From CAZSAK01 sp964605155 (GTDB lineage Bacteria; Pseudomonadota; Gammaproteobacteria; SZUA-140): DNA of 64,000 bases. The notes beneath the pieces were generated by a model. That model made no database searches, had not been told where the DNA came from, and saw nothing but the letters and a program-made list of their open reading frames with translations. A program made the translations under genes and the position numbers. Positions 42,563 through 51,591 of this stretch are shown here, one piece after another (within the stretch, counting starts at the first letter, position 1; each line of letters opens with the position of its first letter). The DNA lies in NCBI GenBank assembly GCA_964605155.1, contig CAZSAK010000008.1, positions 30,056 through 94,055 of the forward strand, given 5' to 3'.

Positions 42563-45169
42563 CTATGGTGGAGGAGCATCAAACGGATTATTGAAGTATT
42601 GCGCACCGATATCCAGCCACTCCGCGATCAGTTTTAACTCTGCAGGATCCAGCATCCCTTCATGGCTGCCGCCGATATCAAACCGGTTGAAAAAGCCGGA
42701 ACTCGCACGCGCGCCCGCAACAGACATTGCAGGACTGACATTCACAGTGACAAGCACCGGGATTGGATTGTTCATTGCATCGAGGATGAGATTGCCATCG
42801 GCATCCACTTCAAATAACGGGTTGCCATTTCCGTCGGTCGCCTGCACAAGACGGTCCTGTAGCGCTCCCATTACAATCTCCTGTTCATTATCGTTGAATA
42901 ACAATTCGCGGTAGGACTTGAAGTGATCCGGTTCATCGCTCGATGGGCCGTCTGTCAGGTCCAGCTGTGCAGCAGGTACCTGCAGGTTATCCATTGCATC
43001 CAGTGTGCCATGGCAAGCGGTGCAGGTATCGGCACCGCGATCCTTGTCCCATAATGGATGTATATACTGTTCATAATTGATAACCGTGCGACAGGCCGCA
43101 CTCCAGGTCGTCTGACACTCGCCAGACACAGGTGCAGGGGTAGAGAGATCAGCATAGAGATATGAAAAGCTCGCATCGGCAGGTCGACCTGCCGCAACCG
43201 GGTCTGTCCATATATCGACGTATTTGATGTCAACACTCAGGTCAAGTGCAGCGGGATCCAGTCGTGTATGTGTCTCGGCCATGGTCTCTCCCATATCTGC
43301 AAATTTTGACGCATCGGTATTGGGAAAGGGCAGACCCGTGGTCGGTGCACCTGTATTGACTGCCGGCGGTGCTTCTGCATACGCATGTGCGAGTCCGCTG
43401 TTGTGATTATGACAGCCATTGCAGGTAACTGTTTCACCGGCACGTACCTGAATCCAGTTCTGGTGGCGGGCACCGATGCGCCTGCCGTCCTTATCAAGGA
43501 CACTGATCGCCAACGACACATCTGCCGGCACCTTGACCTTGACCGAACCATCGGGTTCGATTGGAGCATAGCCGATGATCTCCCGCATCAATTGTTGCGA
43601 GCTGCGTCCAAATGCTGTATTCGCAAAATCGTGGGTATCATCATCCGGGATGGATACAGCCTTGATAACCCGCAGGAATCGTGCGGGACGCTGATCAGAG
43701 GTAAATTGCGCGGGATCGGCCAGCGCAGCGATTGAAGTCGCCGTCGAACCCAGATTGTTGAAGCTGCCATCGAAATCATAGACACTACGTATGTCCAGCA
43801 CACCTATCCTTTCATCGATATAACCGGCATCGAGCCCTGCACCACTGATCTTGTCGGAAAGAATCTCAGGCAAGTGTCGCGACTGAATCGCAACGATGTC
43901 GCTGTACATAGTCCCTTCCTCAGCGACCACCAGCGGCAACTGGGTGTTCTCATCCATGTCGTAGATATAGAGGCCATAAAGTGGCGGCGCTTCCTGCGGA
44001 TTCGGGACTGAAAGCCCTGCTGTCGTGCATGGTACAATGTTGGTATTTTCCACTAACCTGCACGGTGTCCAGCTGACCAGAGCACGATTCGTTCCATCCC
44101 ATAACGGATAAGCGGCGTTAAATCTGCCACCCGGCGAAGGGCCTGGAATCGTTTGCACGGCATTAACCGTCGCGGGTGTCTGGGCATTACCTGTGAGGAT
44201 TCCCTGATTCGGCCATGTAGGCTGATCGTTGTCCGAATAGTTGGCAACGTCGATCTTGATGATACTGCCTCCCTGCTCTGTACCATTAAACGGCCGGATG
44301 ATCGACATGATCTCACCATCAGGCATTTCACGTGGTTGCAGGAACTGGACCTGGCTGCCATTCGTCCCGGTAGCATGACTATGGGCGCCGTAGACTATCT
44401 GCAATTCCGTGCCGTCGGGATGCATCTTGTACAAACTCATCTGGTTACGTGAACCCATATCGTCCCAGCGTGTAAACAGGATTTCACCACTGCTCAGGAC
44501 GACAGGATCAAGGTCATGACTCTGGTTGAACGAGAGCTGTTTGATGTCACTGCCATCGGCATCCATGATATGCAGGACCGGTGCATGTTCATTGCGGTTT
44601 TCATCCAGAGCGGCAAACTGCGGCTTGCCATCGTCCAGCAGGATAGCCTTCGATTGCCGTTGCCTGCTAGAGGAAAATATGATGCGACCATCGGGCAGAT
44701 AATGCGGTGAGATATCATTGCCGGCCTCTGCAGTGATATCAGAAGTGATCACGCGCGTAAGGGATGCCGCAGCAATATCGTATTCCCAGATGTTCCACGT
44801 GGGCTGGTCTTCGGGGTCCGCCCCCTCGATCTCGGGCGCATGCAATGCGAACAACAGTTTGCTACCGTCATAGGAAACCTCGACATCCCTGACATCGCCA
44901 TCACCACCCGTAATGACGGATGTGATATTTCGTTCGACCGCGCTGGGGGATGCCAGATCACGATAATAGAGATCGCCGCCGGGATTAAAGACAAGCGCTT
45001 CCCTGGCATCGCTTTGGTCGTTTTCCGGGACCGGGCGTTTGACATAGGCAATCCCGAATTGCACGATCACCGACTCGGCACCGTTGCCGCCACCGCCGCA
45101 TCCACACAGCAATAGCAAAATCACGCCTAAAAGCGATGCCTGCAGACTTTTATATGATGATATGTCCAT
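42563..45169 (-). CDS. HzsA-related lipoprotein with beta-propeller repeats and two CXXCH motifs
   Basis: An 868-residue lipoprotein. The lipobox LCGC (about residue 24) is followed by GGGGNG. The first 470 residues show TolB/PD40-like propeller repeats (such as LPDGRIIFSSSRQ and LSSGEILFTRWDD). The second part has c-type haem motifs CNGCH near 582 and CTACH near 715. The layout resembles the alpha subunit of hydrazine synthase (HzsA-related proteins), but none of the other hydrazine-synthase parts are here, so anammox chemistry is not implied. It should face the periplasm or cell surface. It may head the leftward block. Confidence 0.75.
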   Translation of the reverse strand: MDISSYKSLQASLLGVILLLLCGCGGGGNGAESVIVQFGIAYVKRPVPENDQSDAREALVFNPGGDLYYRDLASPSAVERNITSVITGGDGDVRDVEVSYDGSKLLFALHAPEIEGADPEDQPTWNIWEYDIAAASLTRVITSDITAEAGNDISPHYLPDGRIIFSSSRQRQSKAILLDDGKPQFAALDENRNEHAPVLHIMDADGSDIKQLSFNQSHDLDPVVLSSGEILFTRWDDMGSRNQMSLYKMHPDGTELQIVYGAHSHATGTNGSQVQFLQPREMPDGEIMSIIRPFNGTEQGGSIIKIDVANYSDNDQPTWPNQGILTGNAQTPATVNAVQTIPGPSPGGRFNAAYPLWDGTNRALVSWTPCRLVENTNIVPCTTAGLSVPNPQEAPPLYGLYIYDMDENTQLPLVVAEEGTMYSDIVAIQSRHLPEILSDKISGAGLDAGYIDERIGVLDIRSVYDFDGSFNNLGSTATSIAALADPAQFTSDQRPARFLRVIKAVSIPDDDTHDFANTAFGRSSQQLMREIIGYAPIEPDGSVKVKVPADVSLAISVLDKDGRRIGARHQNWIQVRAGETVTCNGCHNHNSGLAHAYAEAPPAVNTGAPTTGLPFPNTDASKFADMGETMAETHTRLDPAALDLSVDIKYVDIWTDPVAAGRPADASFSYLYADLSTPAPVSGECQTTWSAACRTVINYEQYIHPLWDKDRGADTCTACHGTLDAMDNLQVPAAQLDLTDGPSSDEPDHFKSYRELLFNDNEQEIVMGALQDRLVQATDGNGNPLFEVDADGNLILDAMNNPIPVLVTVNVSPAMSVAGARASSGFFNRFDIGGSHEGMLDPAELKLIAEWLDIGAQYFNNPFDAPPP

Positions 45170-45568
45170 TGTCTGATAATGATGCCAGTATTAACGGTCG
45201 TGCCGAGTTGTCATGGTGTGTACAAGTTATCAATAGTCGTATGTCCCGGTTTGCCGGTGTATCTAATATAACGGCCCCTGTACCCTTTAGTATTAGCCGT
45301 TTAAACCCAAAATGTGATATATTTATCAATAATTACAAGGTGTTATAATTACTATATCACTCTGTGATCTGCCTGTATCCTGATAGCGAAGTCAATTATA
45401 GGTCAATTGAAGTTGGTTAAACTGAAGACCGGGTCACAAAAGCCCCTCGATAAATCGATATAATCCGAACAACACTTGATGGTTGCTGTTTAGCAATTCG
45501 GCTGGAAGCCGCTATTACAATGACATGGAAGTCTCGCAGCAGCATGCAGAAGAGACGAGACGAATGTT
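45170..45568. promoter_or_regulatory. Divergent control region of the envelope/haem cluster
   Basis: About 400 AT-rich bases separate the two divergent blocks; no gene is seen. Possible operators are ATCAC-TCT-GTGAT (45356-45368, a perfect 13-bp palindrome) and TGTGATATATTTATCA (45313-45328), which has one good Crp-like half-site. Both are weak suggestions. The regulator is unknown. Confidence 0.4.
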
Positions 45569-46744
45569 ATGAGCCCAGTAATCGAGAAACAGGTTAAACC
45601 AACCGCAATCCACCTATTGTTGTTGCTGTGTTTGCTCGTCAGCATGGTATCTGCTGCTTACGCAGGCACGCGCGAACAGTACAAGCGCATATATGACCGC
45701 CTGGCAGGCGTACCCCCCAGCAGCGCGGTTCTTGATGCCATGGAAGCGGATATGGCAACCCCCGAAGACGCCGCGCAGATCGCCATGGAAAATCCGGCCT
45801 TTTATAATGTCACGCTGAAAAACTTCGTCACGCCCTGGACCAACGAGGATCAGACGGTCTTCGCACCCCTCAACGATTACACTGCCACAGTCATAGGCAT
45901 GATTCGGGATGATGTCCCCTTCAACACCGTGCTGTCGGCCGACCTTGTCTATGTAGGAAAGTCCGGCCTGGGGCTGCCGGCCTACTCGATGACGAACAAT
46001 GACCTGTACGAGACCATGGAAGATCAGGGAATCGACCTCAAGGCCAACCTGGTCGCGGCGCCACAATCTTCAGTAACAGATATCCCGGCCGCGGCGACCG
46101 CGGGCGTGATGACATCCCGTGCGGCATCCGAGGCATTTTTCATCGCCGGGACCAATCGCGCCATGTTCCGCTTTACCTTGATGAATCACCTGTGTACCGA
46201 TCTGGAACAGATCAAGGATACGACACGTCCGCCGGACCGTATCCGCCAGGACGTCTCACGCAGCCCCGGCGGCGACAGCCGTATCTTCCTCAACTCCTGT
46301 GTCGGATGCCACAGCGGCATGGATCCGATGGCCCAGGCGTTTGCCTACTATAATTTTGACGAAACCCTACACCGATTGGTCTATACCGCCAATCAGGTAC
46401 AACCGAAATACCTGATCAATCCGGATAATTTCAAATACGGTTACATAACCCCGGATGATCACTGGGACAATTACTGGCGCAATGGACCAAATGCCCTGCT
46501 CGGCTGGAGTTCATCACTGTCCGGCAGCGGCACCGGCGCCAAGTCGCTGGGTGAAGAACTGGAAAACAGCGATGCCTTCGCCCAGTGCCAGGTGGAAAAG
46601 GTATTCAAGACCGTCTGTTTCCGTTCACCGGGAAACAGCTCCGATCGCAGCGCAGTGGACTCGATAGTCACCGCATTCAAATCCAACAACTACAACATGA
46701 AGACGGTGTTTGCCCAAACTGCCGCCTACTGCATGGGTGACTGA
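45569..46744 (+). CDS. Exported cytochrome-like protein with one CXXCH motif
   Basis: The 391-residue protein has a signal peptide ending SAAYA-GTRE (about residue 32). A helical domain follows, then SCVGCHSGMDPMAQAF near residue 244, which is both a CXXCH haem motif and the signature of planctomycete-type cytochrome proteins (DUF1588/DUF1592-like). Two more cysteine pairs lie near the C-terminus. In planctomycetes and other bacteria such proteins are paired with DUF1501 proteins, and a DUF1501 gene lies two genes downstream here. Start 45569 is the first ATG. The next gene begins 2 bp after its stop. Confidence 0.7.
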   Translation: MSPVIEKQVKPTAIHLLLLLCLLVSMVSAAYAGTREQYKRIYDRLAGVPPSSAVLDAMEADMATPEDAAQIAMENPAFYNVTLKNFVTPWTNEDQTVFAPLNDYTATVIGMIRDDVPFNTVLSADLVYVGKSGLGLPAYSMTNNDLYETMEDQGIDLKANLVAAPQSSVTDIPAAATAGVMTSRAASEAFFIAGTNRAMFRFTLMNHLCTDLEQIKDTTRPPDRIRQDVSRSPGGDSRIFLNSCVGCHSGMDPMAQAFAYYNFDETLHRLVYTANQVQPKYLINPDNFKYGYITPDDHWDNYWRNGPNALLGWSSSLSGSGTGAKSLGEELENSDAFAQCQVEKVFKTVCFRSPGNSSDRSAVDSIVTAFKSNNYNMKTVFAQTAAYCMGD

Positions 46745-46746
46745 TC

Positions 46747-49260
46747 ATGATCCTACCGGTGCATACAAACAGTTATTTAAGAATCATCGCCGTCACACTG
46801 CTCGGTTTTATTCTATTCGGTTGCGGTGGCGGTGCATCGACCGAGTCACTGCCCAACACCAGCACCACGCAGTCGGTCAGCTACACCGGTCCGGCACCAC
46901 TTACCCAGGATGTGCAATTATTCAAGCTCAATGTCTGGGATAACCTCATCGCAAAAAACCGTTGCGGGAATTGCCATGGAGTGGACGGCCCCGGTGCTCC
47001 CAGTTTCGTACGCGATGACGACATCAATCTTGCGTATGCAGCCGTCAATACGTTAGTCGATCTCACATCACCGGAAGATTCGCGCCTGGTCACAAAGGTG
47101 GCAGGTGGCCATAACTGCTGGCTCACATCGGATGCCGCATGTGGTGCCGTGATCACCGCCTACATCGCCAGCTGGGCGGGAAATTCCATCGGCGGCAGTG
47201 GTAATGTCGTCCAGTTGAGCGCGCCCATAATCAAGGACCCCGGTGACAGCAAGAGTTTTCCGGCTGACTCGAGCGGATTTGGGAGCACCGTCCATCCCCT
47301 GTTGGTGTCCCATTGCTCCGGTTGCCACGTCGATTCATCACCCACGGCACAGGCGCCGTTTTTCGCCGACAGTGACGTCGATGCCGCCTACGATGCTGTC
47401 AAATCAAAGATCGATCTCGACACACCATCCAATTCACGCCTGGTCGTCAGACTGCGGGATGAATTCCATAATTGCTGGAGTGTATGCGCCGATGATGCAG
47501 ACACCATGCAGACCGCTATTACCAATTTTGCCGACGGCATCATTCCTACCCAGGTCGACCCTGCCCTCGTCACCAGCAAGGCGCTCAACCTGACCGATGG
47601 TATCGTGGCCAGTGGCGGCAGCCGAATAGAAAATAATGTCATCGCGAAATATGAATTCAAGACCGGCCAGGGTGCCACTGCGTTTGATACCAGCGGTATC
47701 GAACCTGCGATGCACCTGACCCTCAGTGGCGACGTCACATGGGTTGGCGGATGGGGTATCGATATCAAATCCGGCAAGGCACAGGCTGCGACAGCATCCA
47801 GCAGAAAACTGGCTGACCTGATCGAGGCCACCGGTGAATACACCATCGAGGCGTGGGTGGCACCCGCCAATGTGACCCAGGAAGGGCCGGCGCGCATTAT
47901 CAGTTATTCGGGAGGCACCCAGACACGTAATTTTACACTGGGGCAAACGCAGTACAACTATGATGTACTGCAACGCACCAGTAACACGGATGCCAATGGG
48001 CAACCGGCACTATCGACTGCGGACGCCGATGAGGACCTGCAGGCCACGCTACAATACGTGGTCGTCACCTATGACCCCGTCAACGGTCGGCGTATCTACG
48101 TCAACGGCGTCTATACCGACGACGCGGACACCATACCCGGCGGTACCCTGACGGACTGGGATGACAGTTTTGCTTTCGTACTCGGCAACGAAGTGTCCGG
48201 TGACCGTCAATGGCAAGGAACAATCCGCATGGTCGCTATCCATAACCGGGCACTGACACAGGCACAGATTGACCAGAATTTCGCAGTCGGTGTCGGAGAA
48301 AAGTTCTATCTGCTGTTCAGCGTCAGTGACAAGGTCAACATACCGGACAGCTATATCATGTTCGAAGTCAGCCAGTTCGATAATTACAGCTACCTGTTCA
48401 ACAAACCGGTTTTCATCAGCCTCAATCCAAACGCCGATCCCGATGGCATCCCGATTAAGGGGATGAGGATCGGCATCAATGGTAAGGAAGCCACGGTCGG
48501 GCAGGCATACCGTAACCTCGATACGGTTCTGAGTGCGTCGCAATATTCAGCCACAACCGGGGAGCCTCTGTCCGACATAGGTACAGTGATCGCCCTTGAA
48601 AAGGGCACGGACGCCGACGAGTTTTTCCTTAGCTTCGAGGTCCTGGGCAGCAATACCAACGTGGTCACCGAGCCTGCGCCATTGGCGTCCGCTCCACCGC
48701 CCGACAATCCTGCTGCTCCTGATATCGGTCTGCGTACCTTTGATGAAATCAACGCGACCATGTCAGCTGTCACGGGTGTCAGCAGCAATCAACCGGACGT
48801 CAAAAACGTCTATACGACCATCAAGCAACAGCTGCCGACAGTCGAGAGCATCCAGGGATTCCTGTCTGCCCATCAGATGGCTGTTGCCCAGCTCGCTATT
48901 GAATATTGCAATGCCCTCGTCGATGATACAACGCTGCGCAGCAGTTATTTCCCCGGCTTCGTCTTCAGTGCCGATGCCAACAGTGTTAGTTCCAGCGACT
49001 GGGATAATCTGATCACGAAACCGTTACTGGACAACATGATGGGCACCGATCTCGTGACACAACCGGATCCTGGCGACGTCACGGCAGAAATCAATTTCCT
49101 GTTGACCAGTACGGCCGATATCAAGCCGATCGGCTTGCCCGATGGCATCCCGGATGGCCTGGCCAAATGCGGCGGCGCATGTCCTGTGGGCCGTACTGTG
49201 ACGGTAGTCAAGGCAGCATGTTCAGCGGTACTGGGTAGTGCCGCCATGTTGCTGCAGTGA
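46747..49260 (+). CDS. LamG-domain lipoprotein with two CXXCH motifs
   Basis: An 837-residue lipoprotein (lipobox LFGC then GGGAS). The N-terminal 250 residues hold two similar cytochrome-like units, with CGNCHG near 73 and CSGCHV near 190; each is followed by a SPEDSRLV/TPSNSRLV segment and a conserved HNCW. A concanavalin-like LamG domain spans about 300-510 (IEAWVAPANVTQEGPARIISYSG is its core). The last 330 residues are unassigned. The domain mix suggests a surface protein that binds haem and carbohydrate or another ligand. Function is unknown. Confidence 0.72.
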   Translation: MILPVHTNSYLRIIAVTLLGFILFGCGGGASTESLPNTSTTQSVSYTGPAPLTQDVQLFKLNVWDNLIAKNRCGNCHGVDGPGAPSFVRDDDINLAYAAVNTLVDLTSPEDSRLVTKVAGGHNCWLTSDAACGAVITAYIASWAGNSIGGSGNVVQLSAPIIKDPGDSKSFPADSSGFGSTVHPLLVSHCSGCHVDSSPTAQAPFFADSDVDAAYDAVKSKIDLDTPSNSRLVVRLRDEFHNCWSVCADDADTMQTAITNFADGIIPTQVDPALVTSKALNLTDGIVASGGSRIENNVIAKYEFKTGQGATAFDTSGIEPAMHLTLSGDVTWVGGWGIDIKSGKAQAATASSRKLADLIEATGEYTIEAWVAPANVTQEGPARIISYSGGTQTRNFTLGQTQYNYDVLQRTSNTDANGQPALSTADADEDLQATLQYVVVTYDPVNGRRIYVNGVYTDDADTIPGGTLTDWDDSFAFVLGNEVSGDRQWQGTIRMVAIHNRALTQAQIDQNFAVGVGEKFYLLFSVSDKVNIPDSYIMFEVSQFDNYSYLFNKPVFISLNPNADPDGIPIKGMRIGINGKEATVGQAYRNLDTVLSASQYSATTGEPLSDIGTVIALEKGTDADEFFLSFEVLGSNTNVVTEPAPLASAPPPDNPAAPDIGLRTFDEINATMSAVTGVSSNQPDVKNVYTTIKQQLPTVESIQGFLSAHQMAVAQLAIEYCNALVDDTTLRSSYFPGFVFSADANSVSSSDWDNLITKPLLDNMMGTDLVTQPDPGDVTAEINFLLTSTADIKPIGLPDGIPDGLAKCGGACPVGRTVTVVKAACSAVLGSAAMLLQ

Positions 49261-49297
49261 AGGGACGGAACCAGAGAGATTTTTAGAGGAAAGAGAA

Positions 49298-50890
49298 ATG
49301 GCAAAAAAGAATCCCTACTCGTCACCGGATGCGCCCCTGCGTCATCCTGACCACAAACGCCCCATGACCCGGCGAGACTTCATCGCCCAGGGGTTCCTGG
49401 CGGGTCTTGGCCTGGTCACTGCGCCGACTATCTTCAGCCTGTTTGCCAATCCCCGTCAGGCCTATGCCGCCCTGGCACCAGATCTCGAGGCATTGAAATC
49501 AGGTTGCGGTATCGCTACCATCGGCGCAGGCAAGATTCCGTTTATCTGTTTCGATCTTGCCGGGGGGGCCAATATTGCCGGTTCCAATGTACTGGTTGGA
49601 AAACAGAACGGACAACTCGATTTTCTCTCTACCGCGGGCTACAGCAAGCTGGGCCTGCCGGGCGACATGATCCCGCCCCTGGTCAACCCGGCAACCAATA
49701 CCAATGATTTCATCAATTCAGATCTCGGTCTGGCCTTCCATTCCGACAGCGCTTTCCTGCGCGGTATCCTGGAGAGGGCAGCACCCGCCACACTGGCGAA
49801 CATCAATGGCGCGGTGATCCCAGCGCGCTCGGACAATGATACCAGTAACAACCCCCACAACCCCATGTACGGCATCAACAAGGCTGGTGCGGATGGCAGC
49901 CTGTTGTCCTTGATCGGCTCGCGAAACTCCGATTCCGGCGGCAACTCCATGTCCCCCGCGACCATGATCGATCCGACCAAGCGACCGACCAAAGTCGATC
50001 GCCCGTCCGACGTGACTGGCCTGGTGGATACGGGTCAATTGATCGGTGTGCTGGATCAGACTGATGCGGTGGCGGTTATGGAATCCATTGAACGCATCAG
50101 CGCTATGAAGCTCGCCAACGTCGACACCAAGGTCACGACGGATGCGGTTATCAAGGACTTGGTAACGTGCGGTTATGTCAAGTCCGCGGATATCACCGAT
50201 CGATTTGGTGATCCCTCCACCCTGAATCCGGCACTTGACCCGCAGATCGTCGGACCGAGTGGCATCTTCACCCAGACGGAGTTTGACGGTGACAGTGAAT
50301 TCCGCAAGACCGCATCGGTGATGAAGATGGTCATCAACGGCTTTGCCGGTGCCGGCACCATCACCATGGGCGGCTTTGACTACCATACGGGAGACCGGTC
50401 GACCGGCGAAATACGCGATCTGCGTGCCGGCCGTTGTATGGGGGCATGCCTCGAATATGCGGCGCGCGTGGGCGTACCGTTGATGTTGTATGTATTCAGC
50501 GACGGCTCCCTTGCCAGCAACGGGATGGTCGATGATTCTACCGACGGGCGTGGCAAGGGCGTGTGGACGGGTGACAATTCCTCCACCGCTGCATCGTTCT
50601 TCCTGGTCTACAATCCAGGCACGCGCCCGGCGTTGTTTACAGGTGACAGCCTGCCACCGGAACGGCATCAACAGATCGGATATTTCCGCTCCGATGGTTC
50701 GGTGGAGACAGCCTCCAGTCCCGCTGGCAACGCCGTCAATCTGCTGGTACAGACGGTCATCCTCAATTACATGGCACTCCATGGTGAACAGGGCAATTTT
50801 GCCACGCTGTTTCCGGGCCATGGGCTTGGGAATGCCACCCTGATGGACAGCCTGACGGCGTTTGACCCTATCGTCAGCGGCACTATTTAA
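49298..50890 (+). CDS. Tat-exported DUF1501-family protein
   Basis: About 530 residues. The N-terminus has a twin-arginine signal (TRRDFIAQGFLAGLGLV, cleavage near AYA) and the body resembles DUF1501 (sulfatase/alkaline-phosphatase fold): FICFDLAGGANIAGSN, NNPHNPMYG, TITMGGFDYHTG and a long C-terminal domain with MLYVFSDGS. Tat export implies folding, perhaps with a metal, before transport. The ATG at 49298 follows AGAGGAAAG. An upstream in-frame ATG at 49238 lies in the previous gene. No enzymatic activity is established for the family. Confidence 0.78.
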   Translation: MAKKNPYSSPDAPLRHPDHKRPMTRRDFIAQGFLAGLGLVTAPTIFSLFANPRQAYAALAPDLEALKSGCGIATIGAGKIPFICFDLAGGANIAGSNVLVGKQNGQLDFLSTAGYSKLGLPGDMIPPLVNPATNTNDFINSDLGLAFHSDSAFLRGILERAAPATLANINGAVIPARSDNDTSNNPHNPMYGINKAGADGSLLSLIGSRNSDSGGNSMSPATMIDPTKRPTKVDRPSDVTGLVDTGQLIGVLDQTDAVAVMESIERISAMKLANVDTKVTTDAVIKDLVTCGYVKSADITDRFGDPSTLNPALDPQIVGPSGIFTQTEFDGDSEFRKTASVMKMVINGFAGAGTITMGGFDYHTGDRSTGEIRDLRAGRCMGACLEYAARVGVPLMLYVFSDGSLASNGMVDDSTDGRGKGVWTGDNSSTAASFFLVYNPGTRPALFTGDSLPPERHQQIGYFRSDGSVETASSPAGNAVNLLVQTVILNYMALHGEQGNFATLFPGHGLGNATLMDSLTAFDPIVSGTI

Positions 50891-50966
50891 GTTTCAGACT
50901 TTACTCAAGATATCGCGGTAATCAGCCGAATATATGATATCAATGGACTAAGGCCAAGGCCGATGT

Positions 50967-51524
50967 ATGGAGACGACACCAGTGAAGCCGGGATTAAGAT
51001 TCATTTTCGCAGCGGCCTGCCTGATCTGTGGCCTCGCTTATGGGGCACAGGAAACAGGCGGTGTATCCACCACAGAACCCAAAAGTCTTGATGAAAATGT
51101 CCAGGACCTGAAAAGCGATATCCTGGATCTGAACCGCGAACTGTTCATCCTCGAAGAAGAACTGCTGTTTCCTACCAATACCCAGGTTGCCGTATATCTT
51201 TCCCTGGATGTCGGCTCCTTTTTCCAGCTCGATTCTGTACAGATCAAGCTCGACGATAAAGTGGTGAGCAATTATCTGTATACCAGGCTGGAACTGGCAT
51301 CCCTGCACCGTGGCGGTATACAACGCATCTATCTCGGCAACCTGCGTACCGGACCACACGAACTGGTCGCCCTGTTTACCGGGGTGGGACCACAGGGACG
51401 TGATTATCGCCGTGGTGCAACTCTCACCTTTGAAAAGAAGGAAGGTCCCAAGTACATAGAACTGACGATCCTGGATAACGAACACAAACAGCAGCCGGAG
51501 TTTGCTGTCAAGGAATGGGACTAG
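50967..51524 (+). CDS. Small exported coiled-coil protein of a TPR-linked module
   Basis: A 185-residue protein with a signal peptide (cut near LAYG-AQET), a coiled-coil (SLDENVQDLKSDILDLNREL), and a beta-rich domain (YLSLDVGSFFQLDSVQIKLDD to ELTILDNE). Relatives are, I believe, sometimes labelled AraC-family regulators in databases, but no helix-turn-helix is visible and the protein is exported. It precedes three TPR genes in one direction, suggesting a shared periplasmic assembly. Confidence 0.65.
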   Translation: METTPVKPGLRFIFAAACLICGLAYGAQETGGVSTTEPKSLDENVQDLKSDILDLNRELFILEEELLFPTNTQVAVYLSLDVGSFFQLDSVQIKLDDKVVSNYLYTRLELASLHRGGIQRIYLGNLRTGPHELVALFTGVGPQGRDYRRGATLTFEKKEGPKYIELTILDNEHKQQPEFAVKEWD

Positions 51525-51591
51525 CGTCATTCAACCATGCCATGCGTGTCCTCACAGAATTAAAAACAAATCCATAATGCGGGGCCATGAA

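Noticed and set aside
42563..45169. Evidence for anammox metabolism from HzsA similarity
   Set aside because: HzsB, HzsC and hydrazine dehydrogenase genes are absent and the context is a gammaproteobacterium; the fold is shared more widely.
49718..50821. A 367-codon open frame on the minus strand inside the DUF1501 gene
   Set aside because: It lies wholly antisense to a gene with a Tat signal and recognisable domains, and its translation is rich in Arg/His/Gly without any family pattern. High-GC codon use creates such shadows.
50967..51524. AraC-family regulator label for the coiled-coil protein
   Set aside because: No helix-turn-helix is visible and a signal peptide indicates export, so a DNA-binding role is not supported.
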